Source of the DNA: an uncultured Stenotrophomonas sp. | GTDB taxonomy: Bacteria; Pseudomonadota; Gammaproteobacteria; Xanthomonadales; Xanthomonadaceae | Reading direction: 5' to 3' | NCBI GenBank assembly: GCA_913775725.1 | Contig: CAJYNG010000017.1 | Span: 217,996 to 281,995, forward strand | DNA length: 64,000 nucleotides | Shown here: one piece after another, positions 45,620-57,031 of the stretch | Layout: every line of letters starts with the position of its first letter | Position numbering within the stretch: position 1 is the first letter of the stretch | Program-made: the position numbers and the translations under genes | Notes under the pieces: generated by a model | The model's input: only the letters and a program-made list of their open reading frames with translations | The model's database searches: none | What the model was told of the DNA's origin: nothing

Positions 45620-46533
45620 AGGCCCGCCTGTGTCGGCGCAGTGCCGGCCTTGTCTGCGTGCTTGGTGGTCTTGGTTTCAACGGTGACGGTGGCGGTACGG
45701 CCGGCAATCAGCTCAATGCCCTTGGGCACTTCGTCGATGGCGATCCGCACCGGAATGCGCTGCGCCAGCCGCACCCAGTCGAAGGCCGGGGTCACGTTCG
45801 GCAGCAGGGTGCTGCCGTTGCTGCGGTAGCGGTCCTCGATGCCGGCGGCGATGCTTTCCACGTGGCCACGCAGCGGCGTCGATTCACCCATCAGGCGGAT
45901 GTCCACCGTCTGCCCCGGCGCCACGCCGCGCAGTCGGGTTTCCTCGAAATAGCCATCGATGCGGAACGAGCCGGTATCCAGCAGCGCCAGCACCGGCTTG
46001 CCGGCCACCACGTAGTCGCCTACGCGCATGGTGCGGTCGTTGACCCGGCCGTCGGCCGGTGCGCGCACCTCGGTGCGGCCCAGGTTGAGCTCGGCCAGGT
46101 CGACCGCCGCCTGTGCGGTGGCCAGCGCAGCCTGTGCGGCCTGCAGCTTGGCGCGGCGCACTTCGGCGTCCTCGGCGGCGACCAGATCCTGCAGGCTGCG
46201 GTCACGGCCGATTTCGCGGCGCAGCTGCGCCACCGAGGCCTGGCGCTCGGCCAGGCTGGCCTTGGCCTGTTCCAGCGCAATGCGATAACGGGCGCGATCG
46301 ACCACGAACAACAGGTCGCCCTTCTTCACTGCCTGGTTGTCGGCCACGTCCACCGTTTCCACCAGCCCGGACACGTCCGGCGCCACCTGCACCACGTCGG
46401 CACCGACATGCGCGTCGCGGGTCCACGGCTCATCCATGTAATAGACCCACAGCTGGCGCAGCACCAGCAGGGCGACGATCACGGCTGCGCTGGTCAGCAG
46501 TATGGGAAGGGTCTTCTTCACGATCTTGTTCAC
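45616..46533 (-). CDS. HlyD/EmrA-type periplasmic adaptor protein
   Basis: Membrane-fusion protein linking the inner-membrane pump to the outer-membrane channel. 305 residues with an N-terminal membrane anchor (KTLPILLTSAAVIVALLVL), biotinyl-lipoyl halves VAPDVSGLVETVDVADNQAV and LGRTEVRAPADGRVNDRTM, a helical hairpin between them, and a beta-barrel. The start is GTG: it forms a GTGA overlap with the stop of the DUF1656 gene, and no in-frame ATG fits. Confidence 0.92.
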   Translation of the reverse strand: MNKIVKKTLPILLTSAAVIVALLVLRQLWVYYMDEPWTRDAHVGADVVQVAPDVSGLVETVDVADNQAVKKGDLLFVVDRARYRIALEQAKASLAERQASVAQLRREIGRDRSLQDLVAAEDAEVRRAKLQAAQAALATAQAAVDLAELNLGRTEVRAPADGRVNDRTMRVGDYVVAGKPVLALLDTGSFRIDGYFEETRLRGVAPGQTVDIRLMGESTPLRGHVESIAAGIEDRYRSNGSTLLPNVTPAFDWVRLAQRIPVRIAIDEVPKGIELIAGRTATVTVETKTTKHADKAGTAPTQAGL

Positions 46534-46739
46534 GATTGCATCCAACGCAGGAGGTGGAACAGCAGGCCAAGCACGATCCCGTACAGCGCCAGGTTGAACA
46601 GTGGCGGGTGCCATATATGGCGATAGGCACCGGCACGCTGCAGCAGCGCGTGCAGACCGCTGTTGACCAGATAGGCCAACACCATCAACCCGAGCAGGGT
46701 CGGGACGAACACTCCATGGAGACTGAATTCACCGGGCAT
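46530..46739 (-). CDS. DUF1656 small membrane protein (AaeX-like)
   Basis: 69 residues with two hydrophobic segments (VPTLLGLMVLAYLVNSGLH and FNLALYGIVLGLLFHLL). It begins MPGEFSLHGVFVP, typical of the small proteins encoded next to AaeA/AaeB-type pumps. Its stop overlaps the GTG start of the adaptor. Function unknown; presumably assembles with or aids the pump. Confidence 0.88.
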   Translation of the reverse strand: MPGEFSLHGVFVPTLLGLMVLAYLVNSGLHALLQRAGAYRHIWHPPLFNLALYGIVLGLLFHLLRWMQS

Positions 46740-46846
46740 CGGAAGGGGCGGGGGCGAGGTGGGGAGGGGAGGGACAACAAAACAACGGCAACGGGCAAAA
46801 GCCGCTGGCGTATGCACGGCAGCGGCGGTGTTCGGGGGCAGCGGTC

Positions 46847-47302
46847 TTACGTGATGCGGTCGGCGGCCTCGGCCAGCAGGCGCCATGCCTTCAGCACGGC
46901 GTGCAGTTCATCCATGGAGAGTTCGCCGAACACGTCCTGGCGCAGGCCGATCAGCTGGTCTTCCAGCTCGCTGACCAGCGCCTGCCCGGCGTCGGTCAGC
47001 CACAGCAGGTTGGCGCGGCGGTCACTGGCATCGCTTTCGCGGCGGACCAGGTCGCCGGCGCACAGCTTGTCCAGCAGGCGCACCAGGGAAGGCCCTTCCA
47101 TGCCCAGCTGCTGGGCCAGCGCCACCTGGCGGATGCCACCGCCGGAGCGGCCGATCATCAGCAGCGGCATGGTGCAGGCGGTGGAGATGCCGTAGCTGCC
47201 GAGCCGGCTGTCGGCCAGGCGCTGCCACTGCCGCCCTGCGTACAGCAGGCCGGAGCTGAGCTGCATCTGCAGCACGGTGCGCTCGTCGAGGGGTCGGTCC
47301 AT
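46847..47302 (-). CDS. MarR-family transcriptional regulator of the efflux operon
   Basis: 151 residues from the ATG giving MDRPLDERTVLQMQLSSG. Winged helix region: GGIRQVALAQQLGMEGPSLV and LVRRESDASDRRANLLWLT. It is the first gene of the leftward MarR-DUF1656-HlyD-NodT-FUSC cluster, 107 bp before the DUF1656 gene, so it probably represses its own operon until an aromatic ligand binds. Starts further upstream (ATG at 47332 or TTG at 47341) remain open; they would put an inverted repeat inside the coding region, which favours the shorter form. Confidence 0.88.
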   Translation of the reverse strand: MDRPLDERTVLQMQLSSGLLYAGRQWQRLADSRLGSYGISTACTMPLLMIGRSGGGIRQVALAQQLGMEGPSLVRLLDKLCAGDLVRRESDASDRRANLLWLTDAGQALVSELEDQLIGLRQDVFGELSMDELHAVLKAWRLLAEAADRIT

Positions 47303-47310
47303 AAGAGATA

Positions 47311-47339
47311 GATAGGATACTACTAATTTCATTCCTATC
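47311..47339. promoter_or_regulatory. Candidate MarR operator
   Basis: Inverted repeat GATAGGA (47311-47317) and TCCTATC (47333-47339) with a 15-bp A+T-rich spacer, nine bases upstream of the chosen marR start. The local A+T richness is unusual here and suits a promoter/operator. Confidence 0.5.
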
Positions 47340-47403
47340 AATGGTTTTTGCTGAATAGGTGTTGGGGTACTGAGGAAAGCGTTGCGCCTGCTGGTTATCG
47401 GTT

Positions 47404-47594
47404 GGGGCGGCGGAGGGCCGGACGGGGCAGGGCACGCTGCAAGTACCCCTCCGGGGCCCGGCCCAGCCGCTGGCGGCTGGGCGTTCGGTCGCTTGCGAAG
47501 CGGTGCTTCGCAAGCAAAGCGCCCTCACCCATGTAAGCTCGATCGGCGCATCCATGCGCCTCACGGCCCTGCCCCGCCCGGCCCTCCGCCGCCC
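47404..47594 (-). repeat. Long palindromic structured element, copy B
   Basis: A 29-bp outer stem with one mismatch (47405-47433 with 47566-47594). Read on the minus strand the core starts with hairpin GGCGCAT-GG-ATGCGCC, then GATCGAGC and ACATGGGTGAGGGCG, parallel to copies A and C. This copy has extra inner hairpins, including TTGCGAAGC-GGT-GCTTCGCAA and CAGCCGCTGGCGGCTG. The 674-bp spacer between marR and folE holds only the operator, this copy, copy C and no supported gene. Confidence 0.75.
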
Positions 47595-47762
47595 ACCCAT
47601 CACCCCCGCGAGCGCGGAGGGTTGGCTCCAAAGGCAGAAGCAGTGCGGACCAACGGTCCGCACCCACCAGGGCGGTGACGGGCCGCCTCCGAAGCCATGA
47701 ACCCCAGCCTTTTACCCCCGCTTTCGGGCGGTCCGGCCGCGCCCGCAGGGAACTGTCAGGGA

Positions 47763-47870
47763 GGTTGGGAGGGGGCTGCGCAGGACCGTTGGCGCCATGG
47801 ATGGCGCCATCGAGCCCCCAAGGACGGGTTTACGGCGTGTCCTGCGCAGTCCCCTCTTAACCTCCCAACC
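47763..47870 (+). repeat. Long palindromic structured element, copy C
   Basis: Outer stem CTGCGCAGGAC (47776-47786) pairs with GTCCTGCGCAG (47839-47849), extended outward by GGTTGGGAGG with CCTCCCAACC and a bulge. The core has hairpin GGCGCCAT-GG-ATGGCGCC, then ATCGAGCCCCCAAGGACGG and GGTTTACGGCGTG, matching copy A at the unpaired words but not at the stems. It ends about 105 bp before folE. Confidence 0.75.
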
Positions 47871-47976
47871 GATAGCAACCACGCGCTGCAGGAGACCCCC
47901 GATGAACCGTCCCCAGAGGACGACCCACCCCCCGGTCGGGTACGATGCTCGCCCCCCGTTCGGGACGCTGTACGCA

Positions 47977-50858
<2,882 letters not shown>

Positions 50859-50874
50859 GAGACCCGACCATCGC

Positions 50875-53800
50875 ATGGCTATCTCCAAGCACACTCCCGC
50901 TTTGTTCAACGAAGGCCTGCCGGACCCGCGCCTGCAGCAGTTCCGCATGCGCCGCCTGCAGGTGCACAACTGGGGCACCTTCAACGGCCTGACCGAAGTG
51001 CCGATCGCCGAGCGCGGCTTCCTGTTCGTCGGCCGTTCCGGCTCGGGCAAGTCGACCCTGCTCGATGCCATGTCCGCGCTGCTGACGCCGCCGGCCATCG
51101 TCGACTTTAACGCCGCCGCGCGTGAAGCCGAGCGCAGTGGCCGCGACCGCAACCTGGTGTCCTATGTGCGTGGCGCCTGGGCCGACCAGCAGGACAGCGG
51201 CACCGGCGAAATCGCCACCCAGTACCTGCGCAAGGGCGCGACCTGGACCGCACTGGTGCTGGAATACCGCGCCGGCGATGGCCGCGTGGTCAGCCTGGTG
51301 CGCCTGCTGTGGATCTCCGGCAACGGCACCTCGGCCGGCGACGTGCGCAAGCACTACATGATCGCCGAGCGTCCGTTCGACATCGCCAAGGATCTCGGCG
51401 GCTTCGACCTGGACCTGCGCAAGCTCAAGCAGAAGCTGTCCGATCTGCACCACTTCGACGCTTTCTCCGGCTACGCCGAGCGCTTCCGCGACCTGCTCGG
51501 CATCGACAACGAGATGGCGCTGCGCCTGCTGCACAAGACGCAGTCGGCGAAGAACCTGGGCGACCTGAACGTCTTCCTGCGCGACTTCATGCTCGACACG
51601 CCGAAGACCTTCGACGCCGCCGAGCGCCTGGTCAGCGACTTCGCCGAGCTTGATGGCGCGCACCAGGCCGTGGTCACCGCGCGCCGCCAGGTGGAAACCC
51701 TGTTGCCGGCACGCGCCTACTACAACGATCTGAAGGAAATGCACCGCCAGCGCGGCGACGACGAAGCGCTGAAGCTCGGCGTCGACAGCTTCCGCGAAAG
51801 CCGCCGCCAGGCGCTGATCGAAGCGCGCCTGCGCGAGATGGATGTGCGTGACCGTGGCCTGCTCGGTGAAGAAGCCCAGCGTCGCGCCGCACTCGACAAC
51901 CACACCGAGCGTCTGGCCGAACTGGAACTGCAGCGCCGCCAGCAGGGCGGTGAGCGCATCGAGGAACTGGAACGCGAGCAGGGCCGCGCCGAAGCCGAGC
52001 GCGACCGCCGCAAGGCCAAGCGTGACCAGGCCCAGGAAGCCGCACAGCAGCTGCAGGCCGAACTGCCCGACGATGCCCATGGCTTCGCCGAGCTGGTCGA
52101 GCGTGCGCAGAACGAACTGCAGGACCGCCAGCGCGCCTCGGCAGCACTGGACGATGCGATCAGCGACCGCCTCGGCGGCAAGCGCGATGACGAGCGCCGC
52201 TTCGGTGACGTGCGCAGCGAACTCGAAGCGATGCAGCGCACCCCCTCCAACATCCCGGCGCCGATGCAGAAGCTGCGCGCGCGCCTGGCCGAGGAAACCG
52301 GCATCGCCGAGGCGGCGCTGCCGTTCGTCGGCGAGCTGATCCAGGTCCGCTCGGAAGAGCAGGGCTGGCAGGGTGCCATCGAGCGCGTGCTGGGCGGTTT
52401 CGCGTTGTCGCTGCTGGTCGATGACAAGCATTACAACGACGTCGCCGAGTGGGTGAACCGTACCCACCTGGGCATGCGCTTCACCTACTACCGCGTGCGC
52501 CGCAACGACGATGCGTTCGCCCGCGAGCCATCGGCGAAGTCGCTGCTGCACAAGCTGGAACTGCGCGAGCACGTGTTCGAAAGCTGGCTGCGCCGTGAGC
52601 TTGGCAAGCGCTTCGATTACGAGTGCGTGGATGCCAAGCAGCTGCGCAACGTCGACCGCGGCATCACCCGCGAAGGCCAGGTCAAGCATCCGGGCGACCG
52701 TTTCGAGAAGGACGACCGCAGTGCGGTGGGAGACCGCCGCCGCTGGATCCTCGGCTTCAACAACCACGACAAGGTGGGCGCCTTCGAGCGCGAGGCACAG
52801 GAACTGGCCAAGCGCATCGCGAGCTGTGAGACCGACATCGCGCGCCTGCGCGGCCAGCGTGACCGTGACAACGAACGTCGCCTGGCCTGCCACGAGCTGG
52901 TCAGCATCAGCTGGAACGAGATCGACATCGCCGCCCCGCAGCAGCGCCTGACCGATATCGAGGCCACCCTGCGTGACCTGCGCGAAGGCAATGCCGACCT
53001 CGCCAAGCTGGCCAAACAGATCGACGCCGTGCGCGCCGACATCGAGCAGTCCCGCCGTACCTATGAAGACGTCCGCGTCGAGCGTGGACAGCTGGTCAAG
53101 GAGCGCGATCGCCTCGACCGCGCACGCCAGCAGAGCCGTGCGCTGGTGCTGCCGAGCCTGGCCCAGGAGCAGGAAGCCGGCCTTTCCGAGCGCCTGCAGG
53201 AGCAGGGCCCGCTCAGCCTGGAAACGCTGGAAGCGCACATGCGCCAGGTCAGCAACGCGCTGAACGAGCAGCTGTCGTCCTCGCAGCAGGACCTCAACCG
53301 CATCGAAAATCAGCTGATCGGCTGCTTCCGTCGCTTCATCCAGCAGTGGCCGGAGGAATCGGGCGACTTCACCGTCTCGGTGGCCTCGGCCGAGGACTTC
53401 CTCGCACGCCTCGAACGCCTGGAGCGCGATGGCCTGCCGCAGCACGAAGAGCGCTTCTTCGATCTGCTGCAGAACCAGAGCAAGAACAACCTGCTGGCCC
53501 TTCAGCGCCACAGTGCAGAGGCACGCAAGTCGATCGGCCAGCGCCTGGACGAAGTGAACGCCAGCCTGGAGCAGGTGCCGTTCAACCGTGGCACGCTGCT
53601 GACCATCGAACTGAACGACCGCCGCCTGCCGGAAGTCGGCGAGTTCCACCTGCAGCTGCGCGAAGTGCTGTCGCAGCAGCAGACCGAACAGCGCGAGCTG
53701 GCCGAATCGCAGTTCACCGTGCTGCGCCAGCTGGTCAACCGCCTGGGCTCGCAGGAAGGCGAGGACAAGCGCTGGCGCGAGCTGGTGCTGGACGTGCGCA

Positions 53801-54255
53801 TGCACGTGGAGTTCATCGGCGTCGAGCTGGATGCGGAAACGCGCCAGCAGGTCGAGATCTACCGCAGCGGCGCCGGCAAGTCCGGCGGCCAGCGCCAGAA
53901 GCTGGCCACCACCTGCCTGGCGGCCGCGCTGCGCTACCAGCTCGGCGGTGCCGACAGCCAGCTGCCCAGCTACGCCGCCGTCGTGCTCGACGAAGCCTTC
54001 GACAAGGCCGACAACGAGTTCACCGCGCTGGCGATGAACATCTTCGACAACTTCGGCTTCCAGATGGTGGTCGCCACCCCGCTGAAGTCGGTGATGACGC
54101 TGGAACCGTTCATCGGCGGCGCCTGCTTCGTCGAGATCAGCGGCCGCCACGACTCCGGCGTGCTGTTGATCGAGTACGACGAAGAAGGCAAGCGTCTGAA
54201 GCTGCCCGAACGCAGCCGCCAGCAGGCCAACGAACCGGAAGAAGCCGAGGCCTGA
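50875..54255 (+). CDS. jetC: SMC-like ATPase: JetC/MksB subunit
   Basis: 1126 residues. ATPase head: Walker A GRSGSGKST at 53-61; C-terminal signature GKSGGQRQKLATTCLAAAL near 1001-1019 and Walker B YAAVVLDEAFDKAD with Asp1039-Glu1040. Coiled-coil arms occupy about 290-440 and 640-800; between them is a hinge-like globular region (around 465-630). DKADNEFT after Walker B and ATPLKSVMTLEPFI are typical of JetC/MksB. It should extrude DNA loops with JetA and JetB. No jetD nuclease gene follows: the next item is a SMAG pair and a gene on the other strand. Confidence 0.92.
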   Translation: MAISKHTPALFNEGLPDPRLQQFRMRRLQVHNWGTFNGLTEVPIAERGFLFVGRSGSGKSTLLDAMSALLTPPAIVDFNAAAREAERSGRDRNLVSYVRGAWADQQDSGTGEIATQYLRKGATWTALVLEYRAGDGRVVSLVRLLWISGNGTSAGDVRKHYMIAERPFDIAKDLGGFDLDLRKLKQKLSDLHHFDAFSGYAERFRDLLGIDNEMALRLLHKTQSAKNLGDLNVFLRDFMLDTPKTFDAAERLVSDFAELDGAHQAVVTARRQVETLLPARAYYNDLKEMHRQRGDDEALKLGVDSFRESRRQALIEARLREMDVRDRGLLGEEAQRRAALDNHTERLAELELQRRQQGGERIEELEREQGRAEAERDRRKAKRDQAQEAAQQLQAELPDDAHGFAELVERAQNELQDRQRASAALDDAISDRLGGKRDDERRFGDVRSELEAMQRTPSNIPAPMQKLRARLAEETGIAEAALPFVGELIQVRSEEQGWQGAIERVLGGFALSLLVDDKHYNDVAEWVNRTHLGMRFTYYRVRRNDDAFAREPSAKSLLHKLELREHVFESWLRRELGKRFDYECVDAKQLRNVDRGITREGQVKHPGDRFEKDDRSAVGDRRRWILGFNNHDKVGAFEREAQELAKRIASCETDIARLRGQRDRDNERRLACHELVSISWNEIDIAAPQQRLTDIEATLRDLREGNADLAKLAKQIDAVRADIEQSRRTYEDVRVERGQLVKERDRLDRARQQSRALVLPSLAQEQEAGLSERLQEQGPLSLETLEAHMRQVSNALNEQLSSSQQDLNRIENQLIGCFRRFIQQWPEESGDFTVSVASAEDFLARLERLERDGLPQHEERFFDLLQNQSKNNLLALQRHSAEARKSIGQRLDEVNASLEQVPFNRGTLLTIELNDRRLPEVGEFHLQLREVLSQQQTEQRELAESQFTVLRQLVNRLGSQEGEDKRWRELVLDVRMHVEFIGVELDAETRQQVEIYRSGAGKSGGQRQKLATTCLAAALRYQLGGADSQLPSYAAVVLDEAFDKADNEFTALAMNIFDNFGFQMVVATPLKSVMTLEPFIGGACFVEISGRHDSGVLLIEYDEEGKRLKLPERSRQQANEPEEAEA

Positions 54256-54275
54256 GCGCCTCGGTCCATCTACCT

Positions 54276-54344
54276 GTAGAGCCGAGCCATGCTCGGCTGC
54301 TCTTCGCGATTGGAAACCGTGTGCCAACCAAGGTTGGCACCTAC
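54276..54344. repeat. SMAG pair with two different stems
   Basis: GTAG plus AGCCGAGC-CAT-GCTCGGCT, then inverted GTGCCAACC-AA-GGTTGGCAC ending CTAC. It lies between convergent jetC and the TSUP gene. Confidence 0.8.
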
Positions 54345-54361
54345 CGGGTCATGAGGCGCAT

Positions 54362-55150
54362 TCACGCCCCGCGCAACGTATCCCACGCCATCCGCGCGAT
54401 CAGCACCACCACCAGCCCCACGAACAGCTTGCGGATGAACGGCGTACCGCCCTTCAGTGCCAGGCGCGTGCCCACCACCGAACCGATGATGTTGGCCGCC
54501 GCCATCGGCAGCGCGAACAGCCACAGGATGTTGCCGGTCGGCACGAAGAACGAGATCGCGGCCACATTGGTGGCCAGGTTCACCACCTTCGACGCCGCTG
54601 ACGCGCGCAGGAAATCCAGGCCGAAGAAGCGTACGAACAGGAAGATCAGGAAGCTGCCGGTGCCCGGCCCGAAGAAACCATCGTAGAAACCGATCGCCGC
54701 ACCGATCGCCAGCGCGATCACCAGCTCGCGGCGGCCGATCTCCTGCGGTCGGTGCAGCGCGCCGAAGTCCTTCTTCCACAGTGTGTAGCCCAGCATCGCG
54801 ATCAGCAGCACCAGCACCAGCGGGCGCACCGCGTCCTTGGGCAGCAGGCTGACCGCGGTGGCCCCGGCGAAGGAGAACACGAAGGCTGTGCCGGCTGCGA
54901 ACAGTACCGGCTTCCACGGGAAGCGCACGTTGCGCGCATAGCGCCAGGCAGCCGCACCGGTACCGAACATCGAACTGAACTTGTTGGTACCGAACAGCAT
55001 CGCCGGCGTCTGCTGCGGCAGCACCGTGAACAGGCCAGGCAGCTGCACCAGGCCACCGCCACCCACGGCGGCATCCACAAGACCGGCGATGAAGGCGATC
55101 ACCACCAGCCACCACAACTCGGGGGGAACCAGTTCCAGCACGGCGATCAA
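54362..55150 (-). CDS. TSUP-family (TauE/SafE) permease
   Basis: 262-residue membrane protein with about eight hydrophobic segments in two repeats. Family signatures: [41 protein letters not shown] and [24 protein letters not shown] proteins move sulfonates, sulfite or other small organic anions, but substrate cannot be told here. It is a single leftward gene convergent to jetC. Confidence 0.92.
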   Translation of the reverse strand: MIAVLELVPPELWWLVVIAFIAGLVDAAVGGGGLVQLPGLFTVLPQQTPAMLFGTNKFSSMFGTGAAAWRYARNVRFPWKPVLFAAGTAFVFSFAGATAVSLLPKDAVRPLVLVLLIAMLGYTLWKKDFGALHRPQEIGRRELVIALAIGAAIGFYDGFFGPGTGSFLIFLFVRFFGLDFLRASAASKVVNLATNVAAISFFVPTGNILWLFALPMAAANIIGSVVGTRLALKGGTPFIRKLFVGLVVVLIARMAWDTLRGA

Positions 55151-55243
55151 TCAAGGTGGGGGCGCGACAGCATACGCCTGTCCTGTACCCGGCGACCCGT
55201 GCCGTGCGTGGATCAATCCGTGCAACCCGGCGACAATGCCGGC

Positions 55244-55636
55244 ATGAGCCGAAAACCCGCCGATCCCTGCCCCTGTGGCCTTCCCGCCGACTATGCCGCC
55301 TGCTGTGGCCGTTTCCATGCCGGTGAAGCCGCGCCGGATGCCGAGCACCTGATGCGGTCGCGCTACAGCGCCTATGTGCGGGGCCTGGTCGACTACCTGC
55401 GCCAGAGTTGGCACCCGGATACACGTCCGGCCGAGTTGTCGCTGGATGATGCGCCCGGCCAGCGTACGCATTGGCTGGGCCTGACCGTGCACGAGCACAC
55501 CGTCACCGGCGCCGACAGCGCCGAGGTCCGGTTCACCGCGCGCTACCGGGTGGGCGGCGGCAGCGCGGTGAAGATGACCGAGCACAGCCGCTTCCTGCGC
55601 ATCGAAGGCCGCTGGTACTACCTCGACGCGATCTGA
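55244..55636 (+). CDS. YchJ-family protein with SEC-C-type motif
   Basis: 130 residues. The N-terminal SEC-C-like zinc motif is [18 protein letters not shown], followed by the family segment [17 protein letters not shown] and then an NTF2-like fold ending [10 protein letters not shown]. coli YchJ is similar but has a second C-terminal metal motif that is missing here. Function is unknown. It is convergent with the diguanylate cyclase gene, four bases apart. Confidence 0.9.
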   Translation: MSRKPADPCPCGLPADYAACCGRFHAGEAAPDAEHLMRSRYSAYVRGLVDYLRQSWHPDTRPAELSLDDAPGQRTHWLGLTVHEHTVTGADSAEVRFTARYRVGGGSAVKMTEHSRFLRIEGRWYYLDAI

Positions 55637-55639
55637 GCT

Positions 55640-56920
55640 TCAGCCACCGCGTACTGCCAGCACATCCTGGTCGGCATACGCGCGCACCTGGTTGCGACCG
55701 CCGTCCTTGGCGACATACAGCGCCTGGTCGGCGGCCTTGACCACGGCCGCCGGCCGCGGACCGACGCGGGTGTCGGCCAGACCGATGCTTACGGTTACCT
55801 GCACTACCTGTCCGCTGCCGCCGCGCCCGCGCTGCTGGCGCCCGGCGTCATCGTCGCGGCTGCGGGTGCTGCGGTCACGCAGCTGCATGCGGGTCTCCTC
55901 GATGCTCTGCCGCAGCGCCTCCACGGCATCCATGCAGGCTGCCGCCGGGCGGTCCAGGAACACCACCGCGAACTCCTCGCCGCCATAGCGGAACGCACGA
56001 CCACCATCACCCACGCGCGCCAGCCGCGAGGCCACCAGGCGCAGCACGTCGTCGCCGGTATCGTGGCCATGGGTATCGTTGAACGATTTGAAATGGTCCA
56101 CGTCCACCATCGCGATGCTGTAGGTGCCGCGTGCCCGCTGCAGGGTCTCGTTGAACGCGCGGCGCTCGGGCAGGCCGGTCAGCTCATCGCGGAAGGCCAT
56201 GTGGAACGACTCCTGCAGCATCGCGCCCAGCATCAGCAGCAGGGCGGCGCTGCTCAGCGCCGGCAGCAGCACCGGCTGCAGGAACACCCTCGGCAGCATC
56301 CACCACAGGCACAGCAGGGCCAGCAGCATTGCTGTATGCAGCGGCCTCGGATGCCGCCATGCCTGCCAGCCCAGCGCCGCCGTGGCCAGCAGGAACAGCA
56401 GCGCCGGCAGCTGCGCCAGCGCGTTCCAGCCGGCCGGGATCCACGCCCAGTGACGGTTCGACAGCAGATCGTGCATGCCGCGCGGCTGCTGCGTGGCCAG
56501 CAGCAGGAAGATCAGCAGCGCCGTACCGCTGGCGACGGAGCGCAACAGCAGGTCGTGGCGGCGCCGCCCGCGCTCCGGCCACAACGACAGGCCGGCGAAC
56601 AGCAATGGCAGCCACGCCGAGATGGCATGGAAGCGCAGGGGTGTCAGCGCGCCGACATGACCGTTGCGCAGGTAGCCGCCGACATCCTGGTGCAGCAGCG
56701 CGAACATGACCGCCACCACCAGCAGCAGGCACAGCGACCGTACCTGATGGTAGAGCAGGGCCAGGCCGGCACCGAGGCAGGCCAGCAGCCAGGGCAGGAT
56801 GCGCTGCGCCGGGCTGGCCACGTCTGCGGTATCCAATGCGGTCCATACCACCACGGCAACCAGCAGGGCGGGCAGCACGAACAGGTAGTGCGCAGGCTGG
56901 CGGAGCGGATGCAGGGGCAA
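55640..56920 (-). CDS. Membrane-bound GGDEF diguanylate cyclase
   Basis: Synthesises cyclic di-GMP. 426 residues: seven or so N-terminal membrane segments form an unnamed sensory region (about 10-235), followed by a GGDEF domain starting FRDELTGLPERRAFNE. The active site reads YGGEEFAVVF and should be functional; metal-binding DVDHFKSFNDTHGHDTGD is intact. An RxxD inhibitory site at the canonical five-residue distance is not seen. A charged insert (RDRSTRSRDDDAGRQQRGRG) interrupts the domain after the active-site loop. Confidence 0.92.
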   Translation of the reverse strand: MPLHPLRQPAHYLFVLPALLVAVVVWTALDTADVASPAQRILPWLLACLGAGLALLYHQVRSLCLLLVVAVMFALLHQDVGGYLRNGHVGALTPLRFHAISAWLPLLFAGLSLWPERGRRRHDLLLRSVASGTALLIFLLLATQQPRGMHDLLSNRHWAWIPAGWNALAQLPALLFLLATAALGWQAWRHPRPLHTAMLLALLCLWWMLPRVFLQPVLLPALSSAALLLMLGAMLQESFHMAFRDELTGLPERRAFNETLQRARGTYSIAMVDVDHFKSFNDTHGHDTGDDVLRLVASRLARVGDGGRAFRYGGEEFAVVFLDRPAAACMDAVEALRQSIEETRMQLRDRSTRSRDDDAGRQQRGRGGSGQVVQVTVSIGLADTRVGPRPAAVVKAADQALYVAKDGGRNQVRAYADQDVLAVRGG

Positions 56921-57031
56921 GCAGGAATTCCAGCGCGGTGACGACGCGGCCGCAGCATTGCCGTTAGCGGCGCGCGTGCCTGCATCTTGAATGCGGGGGG
57001 CTTACCCATGTGAACAAAGTGACGCCGAACC

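Noticed and set aside
42107-47302. Assignment of the efflux cluster as the known fusaric acid operon fuaABC
   Set aside because: The known operon is described with a LysR regulator, while this cluster starts with a MarR gene and a DUF1656 gene. The family matches but the locus may not.
47382-47700. Overlapping short open frames on both strands between marR and folE
   Set aside because: They arise from the palindromic element B, and their peptides are just translations of its stems.
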